DNA of 64,000 nucleotides from Astrocystis sublimbata. Its lineage: Eukaryota; Ascomycota; Sordariomycetes; Xylariales; Xylariaceae. Below, in pieces: positions 35,920 through 48,753 of the stretch (its first letter is position 1; every line of letters begins with the position of its first letter). The notes beneath the pieces are model-generated. The model was not told the origin of the DNA, made no database searches, and worked only from the letters and a program-made list of their open reading frames with translations. A program made the translations under genes and the position numbers. The DNA lies in NCBI GenBank assembly GCA_022453515.1, contig JAJNNY010000032.1, positions 1 through 64,000 of the forward strand, read 5' to 3'.

Positions 35920-38900
35920 ATTGGACCTATTCAGTCTAAGGTCACGGTCGGTGCAGTGGTTATGAAGGTTGATAACCATTTGAGGTCCTGGATGCGGCCT
36001 ATCGAAATTCGAAGGAACAAGGTGCTTTACCGGCAACCAGGGTGGGATACCTTGTATTATGTGACTTCTATGCTGATGACTGGCGGTCCGCTTGTCAGAG
36101 TCCCCAGTAATATGCGTGATAATATGAGTGATAAATGCTTATTTCTCCCTAGTGTGGCCATACCTGCGGCACCCGGTGCAACGTACAGGTAGCATTCCCC
36201 TTAGGCGAGAGAATTGTTTACGAAACGAGCGTTGGGGGATCATTCTGCATCTTCTATGGTCAGAGACCTTGTAGATCTAACCAGTCATAACTGGGAGTGA
36301 ACTGTATGTATTTTGTCCCCCAATTTCGGAGCCGACTAATTAATCCATGTGAAATCCGTGATATATCGACTGATGCGGTCCCCTTTTCAGCCAGAGCGGC
36401 TCCTACGCCTGAGCAGCCATGAACCGTCAACTTCTATATGCAGAGAAAGCCACAAGCATACAGACAAGAAGCATATATATGATACAAGCAGCGAACATCT
36501 ATGTCGGTGCAGCTGGTTTAGATCGGAAACAAAGCTGCGTGTAAACTGTGACCCATGGCGTCCCCATTCAAATGTCGCAATGGCTCGATCTCAACAACCG
36601 ATACAGCTTCGGGGTTTATTACCCTCAATGAACTCCAATCCAGTCTGATCGCAGAATGGTGGAGCGGTAGATCTTGCTACAGAAGATGGGTAAGCGAGGT
36701 AAGTAAAACGGGTAAGTAGAGCGCGACCTATCATATACCAGCCCTGAAAGGAGAGGTTACTTGCACAACTTGCTACTGCCGGGTTCCCCGTTCCTCGGCG
36801 CAGTCACTTTGCAGTCTGAGTGGAAGGATCAGGGGTATGAGGAAAGTTCCATTCACGGACAAGCTTCTCCAACCTCTCTCGCCTCTCTTGTCGAAGCTTA
36901 GGTGGGTAGTAGTTAAGATCAACGACGTTTTCATCTTGGCAATAACAAGAAGACCCACTCGATGCGGTTACATGCACGGACGTTGTGACTCGTTCGCTCG
37001 CAAGCACATATGACCGTATCGAGCGTGAAACTCCTCCAATGGTAAGCCAGTCTCGACAAGTATCTCAAAATATTTGAAGACATCAGAGAGGCAAGATTTG
37101 CGGTGGGGGAAAGCCAAATGGATTTCCTAATGGAGAAGGCGCAGACTATCTATGGTCGGCCTGTGTCTATCCAGACATGCCAGGGCGTAGACATGTCAGA
37201 GATATGCGATATTCCATGGTTCAGTATGTGACACCTAAGCCCAAAATCGATGTGGATTCAAGACGTGCTGAACAGTACCGTATTGGCGAAACTGTGGTGC
37301 TATTCCCACCTCGCCACGCAAGGCAATTGACATTTCAAAAGCTTCGGCGGAAGGAGAGCGAGCTAGAGGCGAACAATATATCGAAAATAAACTGACCACG
37401 TCCCGTGATTGCGATTGGCTGGTTGTTGTCCCATATTCAAGTTTGGTCGAATCGGCGACCATCTGAGCACTCCACCATCATCGTTACTCAGCTTGCCGGC
37501 CAACACTACTGCGACCATAACAGAATGAGATAACAAGTGCATGTCTCTCATTAATTTCTTCCTTGTTGTGAGAGATTTGTACTTGTGCGGCTCTGCGGGA
37601 TTGGTTGTTTCTTGCGGCACAGGACACCGAGGGCCTGGTAATGCAACTCTGCCTCACAGCGACAGAAAATGACAGGCGAGGTTTGCATGACGAGTGAAGA
37701 TTTGCGAGATTTGCGAGGTTTCCGAGATCAAATCTAAATCCTGGAATACAGCAAGATTGTATCAGATTCCGTGGTGCTATAGCTATTGCATTGGTGGCTC
37801 GATCGCTATGCTGCTTATACCTATGAACTTCATCGCGAAGTCATGATGCAGGGCAAAAGAGGTGGTTTCGTCAAAACGATCCAACAAAGGCGACATGCAG
37901 ACCCAATAAGACACATTCAGTTGTACGCCACACGAGACTGGTGATGTAATCAATAATACCAACAGACAGAATCTTCTCTACTTGGTTCAAGACACCATCT
38001 GAATACCTAGTGAAACGATTCTTCTACTGCCTAATAACACATACAGAAGCCACTGCATTCCTCGTCTGATAACTTATCACTATTCTCCTGTGATCGCGTT
38101 GACAAATTAGCCGCACGCGTCAGATTCAGAATGAACCGAACCTTGTTGACTCGCAGTACTGACTTGAAGGTACTCACGCAGCTTCGCCATGTGAGCGACG
38201 TACGTCGGCCCTCGTCCATTGCCTGTCGTTTTGAGCGCAACCTGCGCACGCCGCATTCGTGCTAGGCAATCAGATTCATGACCGAAAAGTCAGCCCAGAG
38301 TCAGAATGCGTCTCGAACATATCAGATGATTGGCGTACGATGCCGACGCAGCAATCATACATCCTCGAATGCTTCACGACATGAATATTCCGTATCGCCT
38401 GACCATGCATGCATCGTCGGTTTGCCAGAAAACGACATGAAGCTTAGCCTGGCTCGCCTGGGCACCATTAACTGACGTCGTGATTCCGTCGTTCCCGGGA
38501 CAAGGTTGCAAATCCCCTGCTCAACAACCCTCAAACAACTGACAGTGTCACCGCTCAAGCATGCCAGTAGCTGGACCCATAATGGTGGCGAAGAGGTTTC
38601 GAAGAACGCTGGTAACGCTTTCACACGATCTGATTCATCGTCCGCGGAGGACATTGCCGGGACCACGAGAGTTGACTGGAACGATGTCAGTTGCACCGGC
38701 CTTGGCTAGCTGTGATTCTAACCTTCTACTCTTTCTTCTCTGAAATTTGATGCAATTACTATGATATACCAATAGTATTATTGATCAAATGTGACCAGCA
38801 TGGAGTTGTAGTCACAGCTGAAGCGAGAGTTGGAAGGATAATAAGACAGCTTCTGCGAAATCGCGCTGGAAACCGTATGCAACAAAGAGCAGTCACCTAC

Positions 38901-40011
38901 TTAGTGGCATTTGGATGCGACGGTGCCGACAGACAGCATGATATGTCAATTTACAACCATGCCCATCGATCCACATCTTTGGTTACGGAACGTGGTCCTA
39001 AGATATTCGACGTGTAAATTTCACGATTGGTTGAGTAGTTTCTAGTAGTCTTGCCATTCGAGGGTCCTGTGACATAGAGTGGCAAGAGAACCGTCGAGCT
39101 CTGAGTTGAATCCACCGGCGTGTTGGTGGTGTTATTCGGCATTGCATGGCTAGTATAAATATCAGGAAACCCAATGCGCAGCTCCTCAAAGCGACAGGTC
39201 TTCTCTCGGTTCAGGTTCGCGACGTTCTACCAAGATAGATAGCAGTAGGCGGAGTAGAAGACGATAGAACCGGGAGCTCAGATTTTTAGGCCCCGTTTGT
39301 AGTCAAGTGTCTCCCAGAGTCGGCACGCAAGTTTTCAAACGTACTTACTGCACTTAGTGTAGGATGCGTGCAAATACTGGATGGGTGAACTTACTGAGGG
39401 AGAGTTGGTGCTGCGAGAATCACGCAGCTCTTTCTATGCTCGGACCGCCACGATATATAGGATGCCAGTGGCTGAGACGCTTGTCAACTCCACGATGCCA
39501 ATAAGCAGAATGGTCCGTATACAATAACTACAGACAGTATCAAGAAATCAGTATCAAGCATTGGAGATTGCAACCCAGCTCGACAGGGTGTTAGCAGCCG
39601 AGGTCCTAGAAATAGACGGATTGACGCACGATACGTTTAAGCTTACTTGAGGAGTGGAGGTTCGCGCCACATTAGTATGACCAGGATGTGGTGTTGACAA
39701 ATATCCACAGGGGGTTGTTGACCGAAATAGGGCTCTGGCAGTGCGCAATGGCTAGAAGTGAAGATCTGCGCACATCACTGCCTGTTCGAGATGTAACATC
39801 ACCCAGCTGTATTGGGCCGGGTAGGCTTACTCTCTTACTGTTGCATACAAATAACAAACGAGTGTGCCTATGTCGCCTATGTCGCCTGCACCGTCACCCC
39901 CAGATGCTTGATGCTTGCTGTTCGTATTGTCGCAAAATAACATTCTACTCTTAAGCTCGGCGAATATACTGTCTCCCTGCGAAGGTTCCCCATGATCTCC
40001 TTCGCCAAGGG

Positions 40012-40236
40012 CTATTTAAGCGTTCGCCCAGCCGGCTCCCCAGAAACAAGGCTTTTCCTAGGCTTGACGATGGCGCTGGCCGTAGCGGGACTCGCGGGAC
40101 AAGACAGACTAAGAGAGTCAGCAGCCCGTAGGCGAGCGGCGTGAACTTCGCTACCCGCCTTGGCCTCGACCTTGGCAGTAGTGAGAAATGTGGACAGGAG
40201 GGCGATGACGAGGGGGATGGCTTGAGATCTTGGCAT
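40012..40236 (-). CDS. Possible small secreted protein, 74 aa
   Basis: A minus-strand frame starting MPRSQAIPLVIALLSTFLTT and followed by AKVEA, which looks like a cleavable signal peptide (short basic start, hydrophobic core, small residues before a VEA-like site). The mature part is about 50 residues, Ala/Ser/Arg-rich, with a single cysteine and no known domain. An upstream in-frame Met at 40251 would spoil the signal peptide, so the inner Met is chosen. It lies in gene-poor DNA, as many fungal effector-like genes do. A random frame can mimic this, so confidence is low. Confidence 0.3.
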   Translation of the reverse strand: MPRSQAIPLVIALLSTFLTTAKVEAKAGSEVHAARLRAADSLSLSCPASPATASAIVKPRKSLVSGEPAGRTLK

Positions 40237-40820
40237 TCTGTCGTTTTGCAATCAACCTTGCTTTAGGTCCTGCCAAGCACTAATACAGCACGGTCGTGCA
40301 CTTCCCAGCAACTTGATGCCGCTGTCACCGAACGCGGGAAGCTCATTTTACGCATATGGACACAACTATAACGTCCACGGTCTACATTGCATACTACTCG
40401 TAGATCAAGGGGTCGGTATGCATTTACTACCTAATGTATGTAGATAGGTGTGCGGGAGACGATTAGAAGTGAAGGGCGATCTACAGCCATGTAAGTCACG
40501 GATTGGCGACAATTCAACTGTTTTGATTCGATGCACCGTTTCAAGAGAGGTGGGTTTGGAAGAGCAGGAGAGTGGGCTCGTGTGTATGCTATGGCCAATG
40601 ATGATTCTTCACCTGAACGGACCTTGAACGGGCTCCGATGGCACAGGGATGATTACTTCATCTCCGCTTCCCTAGACCGACGGCCCCTCGACGGCCTGGA
40701 GTTCGTCGGTACAGTTAATTGCCCGGGCTCCTATTAGGGTGCCGCTTTCAGTCTAGTTGTTACTATCTATGTAAACAGCTAGGAGTTGCCGATATGCATA
40801 TCTGATTGCAGTATGTATCG

Positions 40821-40842
40821 ACATACGTACATACATACATAC
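40821..40842. repeat. (ACAT)n microsatellite
   Basis: Tandem ACAT/TACA units in intergenic DNA. Confidence 0.8.
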
Positions 40843-41259
40843 CCACTAATGTACAGTTGTCAGCACTCAGAACATACGCACGTGGCGAGCGTGGCTGTCG
40901 AGGTAAAACGTGGACATAGACATTCAGCCCGGAGACCGTTGATAACGCTGATGAGTGTATGGGTGATTATCAGCACATTTCGTGCATCCCTATTGGTCCT
41001 CATCCTACTCCACGTACATAGAGCACTATCATCTACCCAGGTCTTAGGAAGCGTTGTTACCCCCGGAAACCAGTCAGAGAGTGGCTAGACCTTGTCGAGA
41101 TTACTGTCAGATCCTTTATGGGCGCAAGGATTACTATGGACTATCCATGACCCTCGCCAGGTGTAGTACACCATCTCTAAGATCCTACAACCTACGAGCT
41201 GGGCAAGCTGAGAAGGCTTGGCCTATCATACCGGTGTACTAAGTAGTAGCTCGTTTCTA

Positions 41260-41483
41260 TTTTCCCTCCATTGTAAGATCATCCTCATCTGAGATTAAAT
41301 ATCATCCGTTCTGTCCCTCTCGAAAGACGGCTTTAGTCTCAGTCACTCTTGCCATCAGTCCTCCAAGAACGACCTCCTCGTCGCCGAGTTTCTCTTCTTT
41401 CTTACTGCCCGTAGCTTATTTGTCGTTTATTCTTTGGACCTTCGACAGCTATTAGGGATTTATTTTTTCGAAAATCTTTCAAA
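41260..41483 (+). promoter_or_regulatory. Pyrimidine-rich leader of the GPR1/FUN34/YaaH gene
   Basis: T- and C-rich plus-strand sequence (for example CTTTCTTACTGCCC and TTTATTTTTTCG) directly before the ATG at 41484, typical of strongly transcribed fungal genes. Confidence 0.45.
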
Positions 41484-42297
41484 ATGTCTTCCCAGCAGCA
41501 AGTCTTCGCCGACCGCGACCTCGAGAAGCACTCGTCGTCGAGCATTGCCCCTGTTCAACAGGCCCACAGCGGTCATGGAAAGTCGAAGCTCGCCAGTGCC
41601 AACCCCCTAGGTCTTCTGGCTTTCGGCCAGGCCCTTTACTTCCTGTCTCTTTTCGAGTTTGCTCCCCGTGGCGTCACAACCACCAACATCGTCGTTGGTA
41701 ACATGATATGGATGGGTGGTATTGCCCAGTTCATTGCTGGTGTTATTGACTTCTGTGCCGGTAACGCTGTACGTACTACTTCAGCCTGGGATGGTGATGT
41801 CCGCAACAACTAATACTTGGATCAGTTCGGTGCTACTGTCTTCTGTGCCTACGGTGCTTTCAACTTGGCCTATTCTACCATCTTCATCCCCGGATCCGGC
41901 ATTCTCGCTGCCTACAGTGACCCGCAAACCCACATTCCCAGGGAAGACTTCTCGCAGGCAGTCGCGCTATTCGTCTGGTCTTGGTTCATCATCACCGTCA
42001 TCTTTACCATTGGTGCTTGCCAGGCCAACTGGGTACTGTTCGGTCTTCTGTGCACAGCCGATATTACGCTTATCCTGCTCGCTGCCGGCCACATGACCCT
42101 CCAGGAGGAACTGCTGAAGGCTTCTGGTGTCTTTGGTCTGATTGCGTCTGCCATATCATGTAAGTTGCGCTCAAGCACCTTAGCCGAACTTTCCACTGAT
42201 TATCTTAGTCTACGCTGCGGCTGCATACCTCTACGTCGACGGTGTTACTCCTTTCACCCTTCCTCTTTTCCCCATCCGCAAGGACCGTATCGTCTAG
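41484..42297 (+). CDS. GPR1/FUN34/YaaH (AceTr) family transporter, 235 aa
   Basis: Three exons: 41484-41768, 41826-42159 and 42209-42297, with introns of 57 and 49 nt. The family comprises six-helix membrane proteins that carry acetate and related small molecules, or ammonium, at the plasma membrane (yeast Ady2/Ato1, Aspergillus AcpA). Visible segments include LGLLAFGQALYFLSLFEF, NMIWMGGIAQFIAGVIDF, CAYGAFNLAYSTIFIPG, ALFVWSWFIITVIFTIGA, NWVLFGLLCTADITLILLAAG and a last helix ending with FPIRKDRIV. The signature normally reads N-P-x-P-L-G-L; here it is ANPLGL, two residues shorter. The N-terminal ~35 residues are soluble, and the protein is smaller than typical acetate permeases (about 280-300 aa). 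Substrate is therefore uncertain. Isolated gene with no partner nearby. Confidence 0.88.
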
Positions 42298-45200
42298 AGT
42301 GCTTTTCCCTCCGCATCGAATCAGCAAAACCTGATTCGGAAACGAGATACCCAGAACATAAAACATTGTTTCACAACTTGCGATGAGGATCCGTTACGCT
42401 CGCGATCTGACTGAATTTGGAGCTTGTATATAGACAGCATGGTGCGCCATTGGGAAGCTTATAGGATTCCCATATAGTATATATTTAGTGGTGTTACCAC
42501 GAATCAACTTATTACCTTACTTATTTACCTTACATGCGCTCCCGCGCGAATTCCATTCTTAACCATATCTCGCCGACTATGAGACTTTGATATCATCGAA
42601 TGCAGCTCGTCATCTTTCTGTTTTCAAATATTCTGGGCCGCTCATGCCTGTCAGGTCGGCTTCAGTCTATTACTAAGACTAAACGACGGCGACAGTTGTA
42701 TGCATTGAGTTACATTGCAACGTAGCAACGACCCCGAAAAATTCCACGAGACCTTGAAGGACGGTACTGTATTTTGCCTGCCACGGTGCCACCTATGTAT
42801 ACTTATGTGTGGCATATGAACCGTGGATTCGTTTCATGTGGCTAGGTAAGTGCATGCATGTATGCAGAAACATTGTAGTGGCAGAAGTGCCAATCGGGCA
42901 TGTCACGAGTCGTCCACATTGCAAAACCTTTTCTGTCGGTGGTCTTACTAATTCTGAACGAGGATCATTTGTGAGCTGAGGCAGCACTATCAGACCACGG
43001 CCTACGGTTGGTACAGTGCATTGCAAGGGACGCATCTTGTCTCCCACGATGATGGTTAAGGGAGGTACCACGGGTCCGGTCCGAGTTACGAGACCACACT
43101 AGCATGGGCTCCTGCTTCAATCGATGTAGTCAGAAATCCTTTCAGAATAAAGCTGTGGGTATCGCTAGCGACACTATGCATAACAGCCCGACAGCCACCC
43201 TAAGGCACACCTGTCTAATGTGGACTCTTCAAGTTCTATTATGGAACAAGCATAGAAGGCCATTTCTTCGGTGCATGTTCTGCGGCCTACACGCATCCGA
43301 GCAGATGAATTGCTAGCATGACCGAGACTGAGCGTGGGACACTATCCTCTATGCTCGTATGCGCCCATTGAATCACTGTGAGACGTCTCGTCTACGGTCA
43401 TCCTTGACGAGTAGTTCGCTGGCGGAAAGCGGCACAGCCGCAAAGCTTGATCGACCGAGTATCTACTATGTAGATACCTCGTTCAAATCACCAACTAACA
43501 GCTGGGCAAAGCTGGGCACACTCGGCATGTGCACAACCAAGGAAACTAGGAACTCCGGTTCGATGGTCTTTTAAGTAATGATATGGGAAGCGAATTTAGA
43601 CTCGTTTACACATAAACATCTCGTAAAGCCATCTTGAATCCATCCACTTGCATGATATAATGCGAGTGATATTATGCAGGACTCACCAGGAAGCGACAGT
43701 GCAAAAGGAACCGAGTGCAGGTGTTTGGTTGCAGACATGGCAGGTCGTTGAGCCCAGCTGATAGGGGCCAAGGCGTGATTGGTTCAAACGGCTGCGCCAT
43801 AGCTTACAGCCCTGTTTTTGGTTTTGTTTTTGCAGCTGTGTCTCGAATCCAGAAGAGGAAGAGACGATAGTCCGCTTCCGTCTGACCCAGCTCTTGCGAT
43901 GTCTATTCACTCACTTACTCCATTGCCCAGCCATTTGTCAACGAAGGAAGCGCTTCGGCGACTTATGACGATGGTGGGAAGTAGACGTGCCGTTAGCGCC
44001 GGCGAACTCTTGACGAACGTCGATTTAGGGCAAAGATCTTGCGGAGGAGACATGGTTCAGGCCTCCTGAGTTGACTGGGTTAAGCGGCTTGGCCTCAGTG
44101 AGTCTGGGTGGAGATAGGTTCTAACCCTGACATGCCTGGCGTGTTAATAGTGGCGACAATGATGTCTCTCAGGACAGGCCAGTCGCGGTTTTAGTCTATC
44201 CTGGCCCTGGCCTCTTCTTAGGAGAACACTGAGGGAAATGGATAACCATGAAGATAATCACGTTGTGCATAGCGACTAGAAAGATGATGCATTAACAGTG
44301 TTGAATATAATGGGCAGTACCTTTGGTTTGAAACGAGACATAATATAATATAAGGCGCTAGGTACTCTGGAAAAAATCTAGCACAGCAAAGCCCTACTAT
44401 AGTATATTGTTTGTTGTGCATCCTGATTTCCCAAGGCCAGCTCGCCAGGAGCGCCGATTCAAGTACCAATCCTCGGTGAGGATCTCGGCCACAGCTGGAC
44501 TGAGTGTCCGTCCAACAGTTTAAAACGGTAGAAGTATATCGCTGTATCCATGCCGAATTATACCTACTGACTAAGTCGATTGCAGCTTAGGCTGTCAACC
44601 GAAGTTCGCCAAGAAGAACCAAGCCCCAGTGCAAGCTCGGGATAGCGTAGTTACAGCTTGGCTGACGACCTACTATTTATCTGAGCTTAAACTTTGGGAA
44701 AACTGATAATCTTCTCATGATATCGTGAGTAACATGTGAGAATGAAGGATTTATGCTACCGTGCAAGATTTCGTGGAATGTGTGATATGCAGAAGCTTAC
44801 TACTAGATATCTAGGTCACTCTGCACTACTTACAGTCATAAACACCAGGGTTGCATCGGGAAATGCGCATGGTTCCATGGTTCGATGTTGTTGTAGGATT
44901 TCGAATTGACTGATCTGACGAACTACACCTCAGTTTAAGGGACTATAGAAGATCATTACCTGGTTAAGAATGCATGTATGCCACAACACATGCATGGTGA
45001 ACCATTGGGTTACTTTGTGGTGCCGGCGGCAAAATGCGGGCGTCGAGTGGCGTCGAACAGAGCCAGCACACATATGCACGTCCTGCATACCTAAGTAGAA
45101 CCAACTCTATTCTGGCATGCAACGGGTTGACGGGATGGGGTCAGTTGGTGCGGGGTCTTCGTAACCTCACTTTGCTACCCAACTGGTGAAGATCTTTGTC

Positions 45201-46260
45201 ATGAGAAAGCCTTCTCGTAGTTGTGTCTGCAATGCTCCCAGTATGTCGACTTTTGAACGGCTTGCGCCAAATTCGCCATGTGATACACAACAGTGGCTGG
45301 CTCGGCTGGCTTGCTGAGTAACGCTCCATGGCCTGGTGTTGTTGCACCCGAGTGTGGACTTCCTCTGAGCCTACATCTTACGCTACGACATCAATGAATA
45401 GGATCGGCCTCAACATGAGTGAGGTAAAGTGACTATATCCATAACCCACTGCCCCATTTTGTAGGCGGCAAGTAGCCCTCGAGGGTATTTCCGCAGGTAT
45501 GTCTCACTCTACGCCGCAGGTGAATTGATTTCGATGACCCCGCTGACCCAAGCGAGCAAGCTGACTTATCGAGCTGATGGGCATCGTTGCAGATGGGGAA
45601 GGGGCCATTATGGGAATTCAATTGAGACCGCATCACATTCTCAAGGTTGAGATGATCCGGCCCTCTTCATTCCATCTGGGTTTACCAACTCCTATTCACC
45701 CGGCATGGGTAGAATCTTCGATAGATTGCGACTTGTTCCGCGCAAAACCCACCAGTCGTCCTGGTTGAGAGGTCATTTCTCAATGGCAGCATGGATGATC
45801 TATCACGCACCTCATAATGCTAGTAGCAACTCTTAGGTTAAATTGTCTTTTTATTGATATCTCTCAGGACAGACTGACCTCTGAGTTCATATTTGAGTCG
45901 GACCCTGGAATTGCCATTTACCAAGGAAACCCTTCTAGTATTCCTTACAGGGACGGGGAGCGACAATATTTTGGCACCAGGAATCACATTCAGCTACTGT
46001 GCTGCTTTGCTGTTTCGTGTGTGTGAATGGGCTACATGTTTCAGAAGAGATTACTGTCTCGAGAATGCCGAACCGCGTCTGAGCTTACCGGTATCAGCCT
46101 TCCAACAAAAGAGAGGCGATCAACGATGCTGACGAGTCGCTAATCCAGCTGACATTGGGACGGTTACAGGGCTTATACGAGATATTTTAGCTGCTTCCCC
46201 GTTTGATAGCGCAGTGAGCTTGTGCTGAAAGATGACGTTCACATAATGGAACGTCTTAAG

Positions 46261-46282
46261 CGTACGGGCGTACGGGCGTACG
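46261..46282. repeat. Tandem CGTACGGG units
   Basis: CGTACGGG repeated nearly three times; each unit contains the palindrome CGTACG. Confidence 0.75.
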
Positions 46283-46607
46283 CAGCGAATGTTGCCGCAA
46301 GATGACTGGTTATCACATCTGTCGTGATGCCAGTCCCGCTGCTCAATTGTTTCGGAGTCATTTCTCGAAAACCTTAGCTTGCCTATTGTTATTCAAGATG
46401 GCGATGTGCATTCCTTAGGCCTTTGGAAGCAATAGGTTTATGATGGTGGGACTGTCGTACTGAGATTACCACGACTAATCGTGCGAACCAGTTCAGCGGA
46501 TTGATATATTTTGCTCTCGTAAATGCACACCTATCACTCGCTGATTCAGGCTTGCTCGTTTTCAATGGGGGTATGGCGAAGGTAAAAGCTCAGAACTGGG
46601 GTCTTAG

Positions 46608-46641
46608 TCTTGGTCAGCGGCTCTTCTCCGGCTGACCAAGA
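46608..46641. repeat. Perfect 11-bp inverted repeat with 12-nt loop
   Basis: TCTTGGTCAGC at 46608-46618 and its exact reverse complement GCTGACCAAGA at 46631-46641. It could form a hairpin in RNA or DNA. No poly-T run or adjacent gene gives it a role. Confidence 0.7.
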
Positions 46642-47834
46642 TGAGCTGTTCGTTGGAATAACTACAGATTGATATCAGGTCGCAACGAGGATCAGTTTCC
46701 TATACACACTGCGTGGTTTTTTTCAGCCTCGTGATAGCCGAGATAGCTAGGGCATTTGGTAGAGTTCGTTGGCAGCTGAGCGGGAAACCACTCGACCAGC
46801 ACGACAGGATCTGAACGAACTAGAACAGGGCATCAGGTGATCGTAATGGAAGATGGAGATGCTAAATGTAAGATCCGCTCAACTAGACAGCCCGCTATTG
46901 GTGATGATCTTCGCGTGGGCAGTGTAACATTAGGTAGCCTACACCTGTGCATCCTGTGCACATAGGTATTGTTCAAATTGGGCAATAACTTTTCGATAAG
47001 CGTTTTGCGATTTGATTGCCTACAGTAGCCTATTTTACATGACGCTTGGGTTCGCAAACTGATATCTCATATGGTTCGCACTCGCCAGCTGATGGAGATT
47101 TTGGCAGAACCAACTGTCGGCAGCGGTAATTGACCAGCAATCACATCGCGAATACCTATCCACTGCCCACCGGGAAATAAAGATAACGAGAAATAATTCA
47201 CAGAGTGCCCTGAATATTCATCCTTAACCGACTCAGACGACAGGCCTTAGATGACTCCAAACTTGAGTCCCCGGCATCTGGTAGCACGAGATGGTCTGAT
47301 GTTGTTGAACCCGTGGATCGATGCCGGGAGGCTTGCTGCAGCATCCACCCCATCCACTGGCACCATGACGTCGCCAGGATGAATAATGAATCAATGAGCG
47401 GTTTGATTTGTGGTGTTCCTGACGTACCATTGCATATACGAAGAGCCTCTGCATCGCTCCAAGCCCCCAAATCAGCTTATCGTGAAATACTGGTCTGTTT
47501 TTCTGAGCTCTAGTCCTCTCATGCTTACGCTTTTGGGCATGAGATCGCTACTGCTGTATTGGGATCTGCCATTGAGGTAGAGAGCAGCGAGGAGCAACTC
47601 GGAGCAAAGACAGAGCTTCTCGTATTTGGTTTCTTTGTGCTGACGCCAGCTGCCTTAGCTTCTGATTTAACCATGCTCGTTGGTAAATCCGATGCGACGG
47701 CAGATAGGTCTCCACGTATTGCCGCTGAATCCCCGCCTCGCTACTCTGTTTAGTGGACAAACTAGTGCTGCTGGTGATGATCACTGCCGACAATGGGCTC
47801 ACTAACACTGAATGGTAGTTCGATCTCATGACGA

Positions 47835-47842
47835 TATAAATA
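47835..47842 (+). promoter_or_regulatory. TATA box of the secreted IgE-binding-like gene
   Basis: TATAAATA located 97-104 bases upstream of the ATG at 47939, in the expected place for an inducible fungal promoter. Confidence 0.55.
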
Positions 47843-47938
47843 TTATACCATTCGCAACTCCTCGAGTCCAAGGCAACATCGTGACAATCAACCTTCACCT
47901 CCTCACCACCGAACGCAAAGACAATTCCCAACATCACC

Positions 47939-48753
47939 ATGAAGTTCCAACTATCAGCTGCTCTGTTGAGCCTTGCGGCCACGGTCGTATCAGGCCAAGA
48001 CCAGCAAAGCGGCCCCTTCAGTCTACATGTTAAGGGCGCCACTTATAACAGCAAGATTGACGGTACATCTCCAAAGAAAGACAGAGACCATGGTCCCGAG
48101 AGAGTCGCACACTAACATTGTTTGCCCGCAGGCTACGTCTCAAGCTGCCACACCGGCGCGGGCATCTCCGGACTATGTTACGGCGCCGCCGACAAGCCTG
48201 ACAACTCGGACTCTTCGCAGTACTACTTCAATTACACCAGCAACCAACAGGTAGATGACGCGCAAGTTGGAAATCTAGTCTGGAATCAGCCATACACCGA
48301 CGAGGACAACAACATCGCATACGCATCACAGTACATGGGCTTGGTATATTCGCCTACTAGCAATGTCGCGGCGCCGATGTTCGGCTTCTCAGAGACTGCT
48401 TTCCTCGTCGGATTCAACAGCGAGGGGGGACTCTTCGGCTACAACTACGTCGACGACGCCGACAACACACCGGAGAAGGCCCCTACCGGCTTCACCCCGA
48501 AGGCTTATTGTGAGTAGATATCACCATACTCTTCCATGTTCGACCGCTATCTCGTTATTGCGCTTTTGCCCGTTTCGCTGCAATGCGAACTAGGCTTGGT
48601 GTCACATCACTGACCAATCCTATAGATCAATGGGCTGTTTGCTGGCAATACTTCACCGGATACTATTACCAGTCTCTTGCTTGGATCCAGCTAGGCGGTG
48701 CCCCGCACAACCCAACCTGTGAGCTTGTTGAGGTCACCAAGGTGAAAAACTAG
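47939..48753 (+). CDS. Secreted IgE-binding-like (DUF7907-type) protein, 209 aa
   Basis: Three exons: 47939-48062, 48132-48509 and 48626-48753, phases 1 and 1. The N-terminus MKFQLSAALLSLAATVVSGQ is a clear signal peptide. The mature protein has 'GPFSLHVKG', 'SSCHTGAGISGLCYG', an N-glycosylation site in YFNYTS, and the C-terminal block 'WAVCWQYFTGYYYQSLAWI' followed by APHNPTCELVEV. This pattern matches the fungal family annotated as IgE-binding protein in Aspergillus, which I believe is now called DUF7907. Four cysteines (SC, LCYG, VCW, PTC) could pair into two disulfides. Biochemical function is unknown. All three exons are needed: the last carries the conserved CWxY...YYQS..W motif. Confidence 0.8.

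Larger units (their letters stand above)
35819..41483. other. 5.7-kb gene-poor region
   Basis: Contains the promoter of the rhodopsin-domain gene at its left end and a CT-rich leader of the transporter at its right end. One small open frame with a signal-peptide-like start is listed separately (40012-40236). The remaining frames, including 38355-38696 (minus, 113 codons), carry nothing recognisable. An (ACAT)n microsatellite lies at 40821-40842. Confidence 0.5.
42298..47938. other. 5.6-kb gene-poor region
   Basis: No supported gene. Open frames at 43818-44069 (plus), 45817-46132 (plus, two overlapping frames) and 47548-48042 (minus, shadow of the next gene) show no domain. A short tandem repeat (46261-46282) and a strong inverted repeat (46608-46641) are listed separately. 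Confidence 0.5.

Noticed and set aside
46738..46830. tRNA-like stretch
   Set aside because: No canonical A and B boxes and no cloverleaf could be formed.
47548..48042. 164-codon minus-strand frame overlapping the secreted-protein gene
   Set aside because: It is antisense to exon 1 of a well-supported gene and has no recognisable content.
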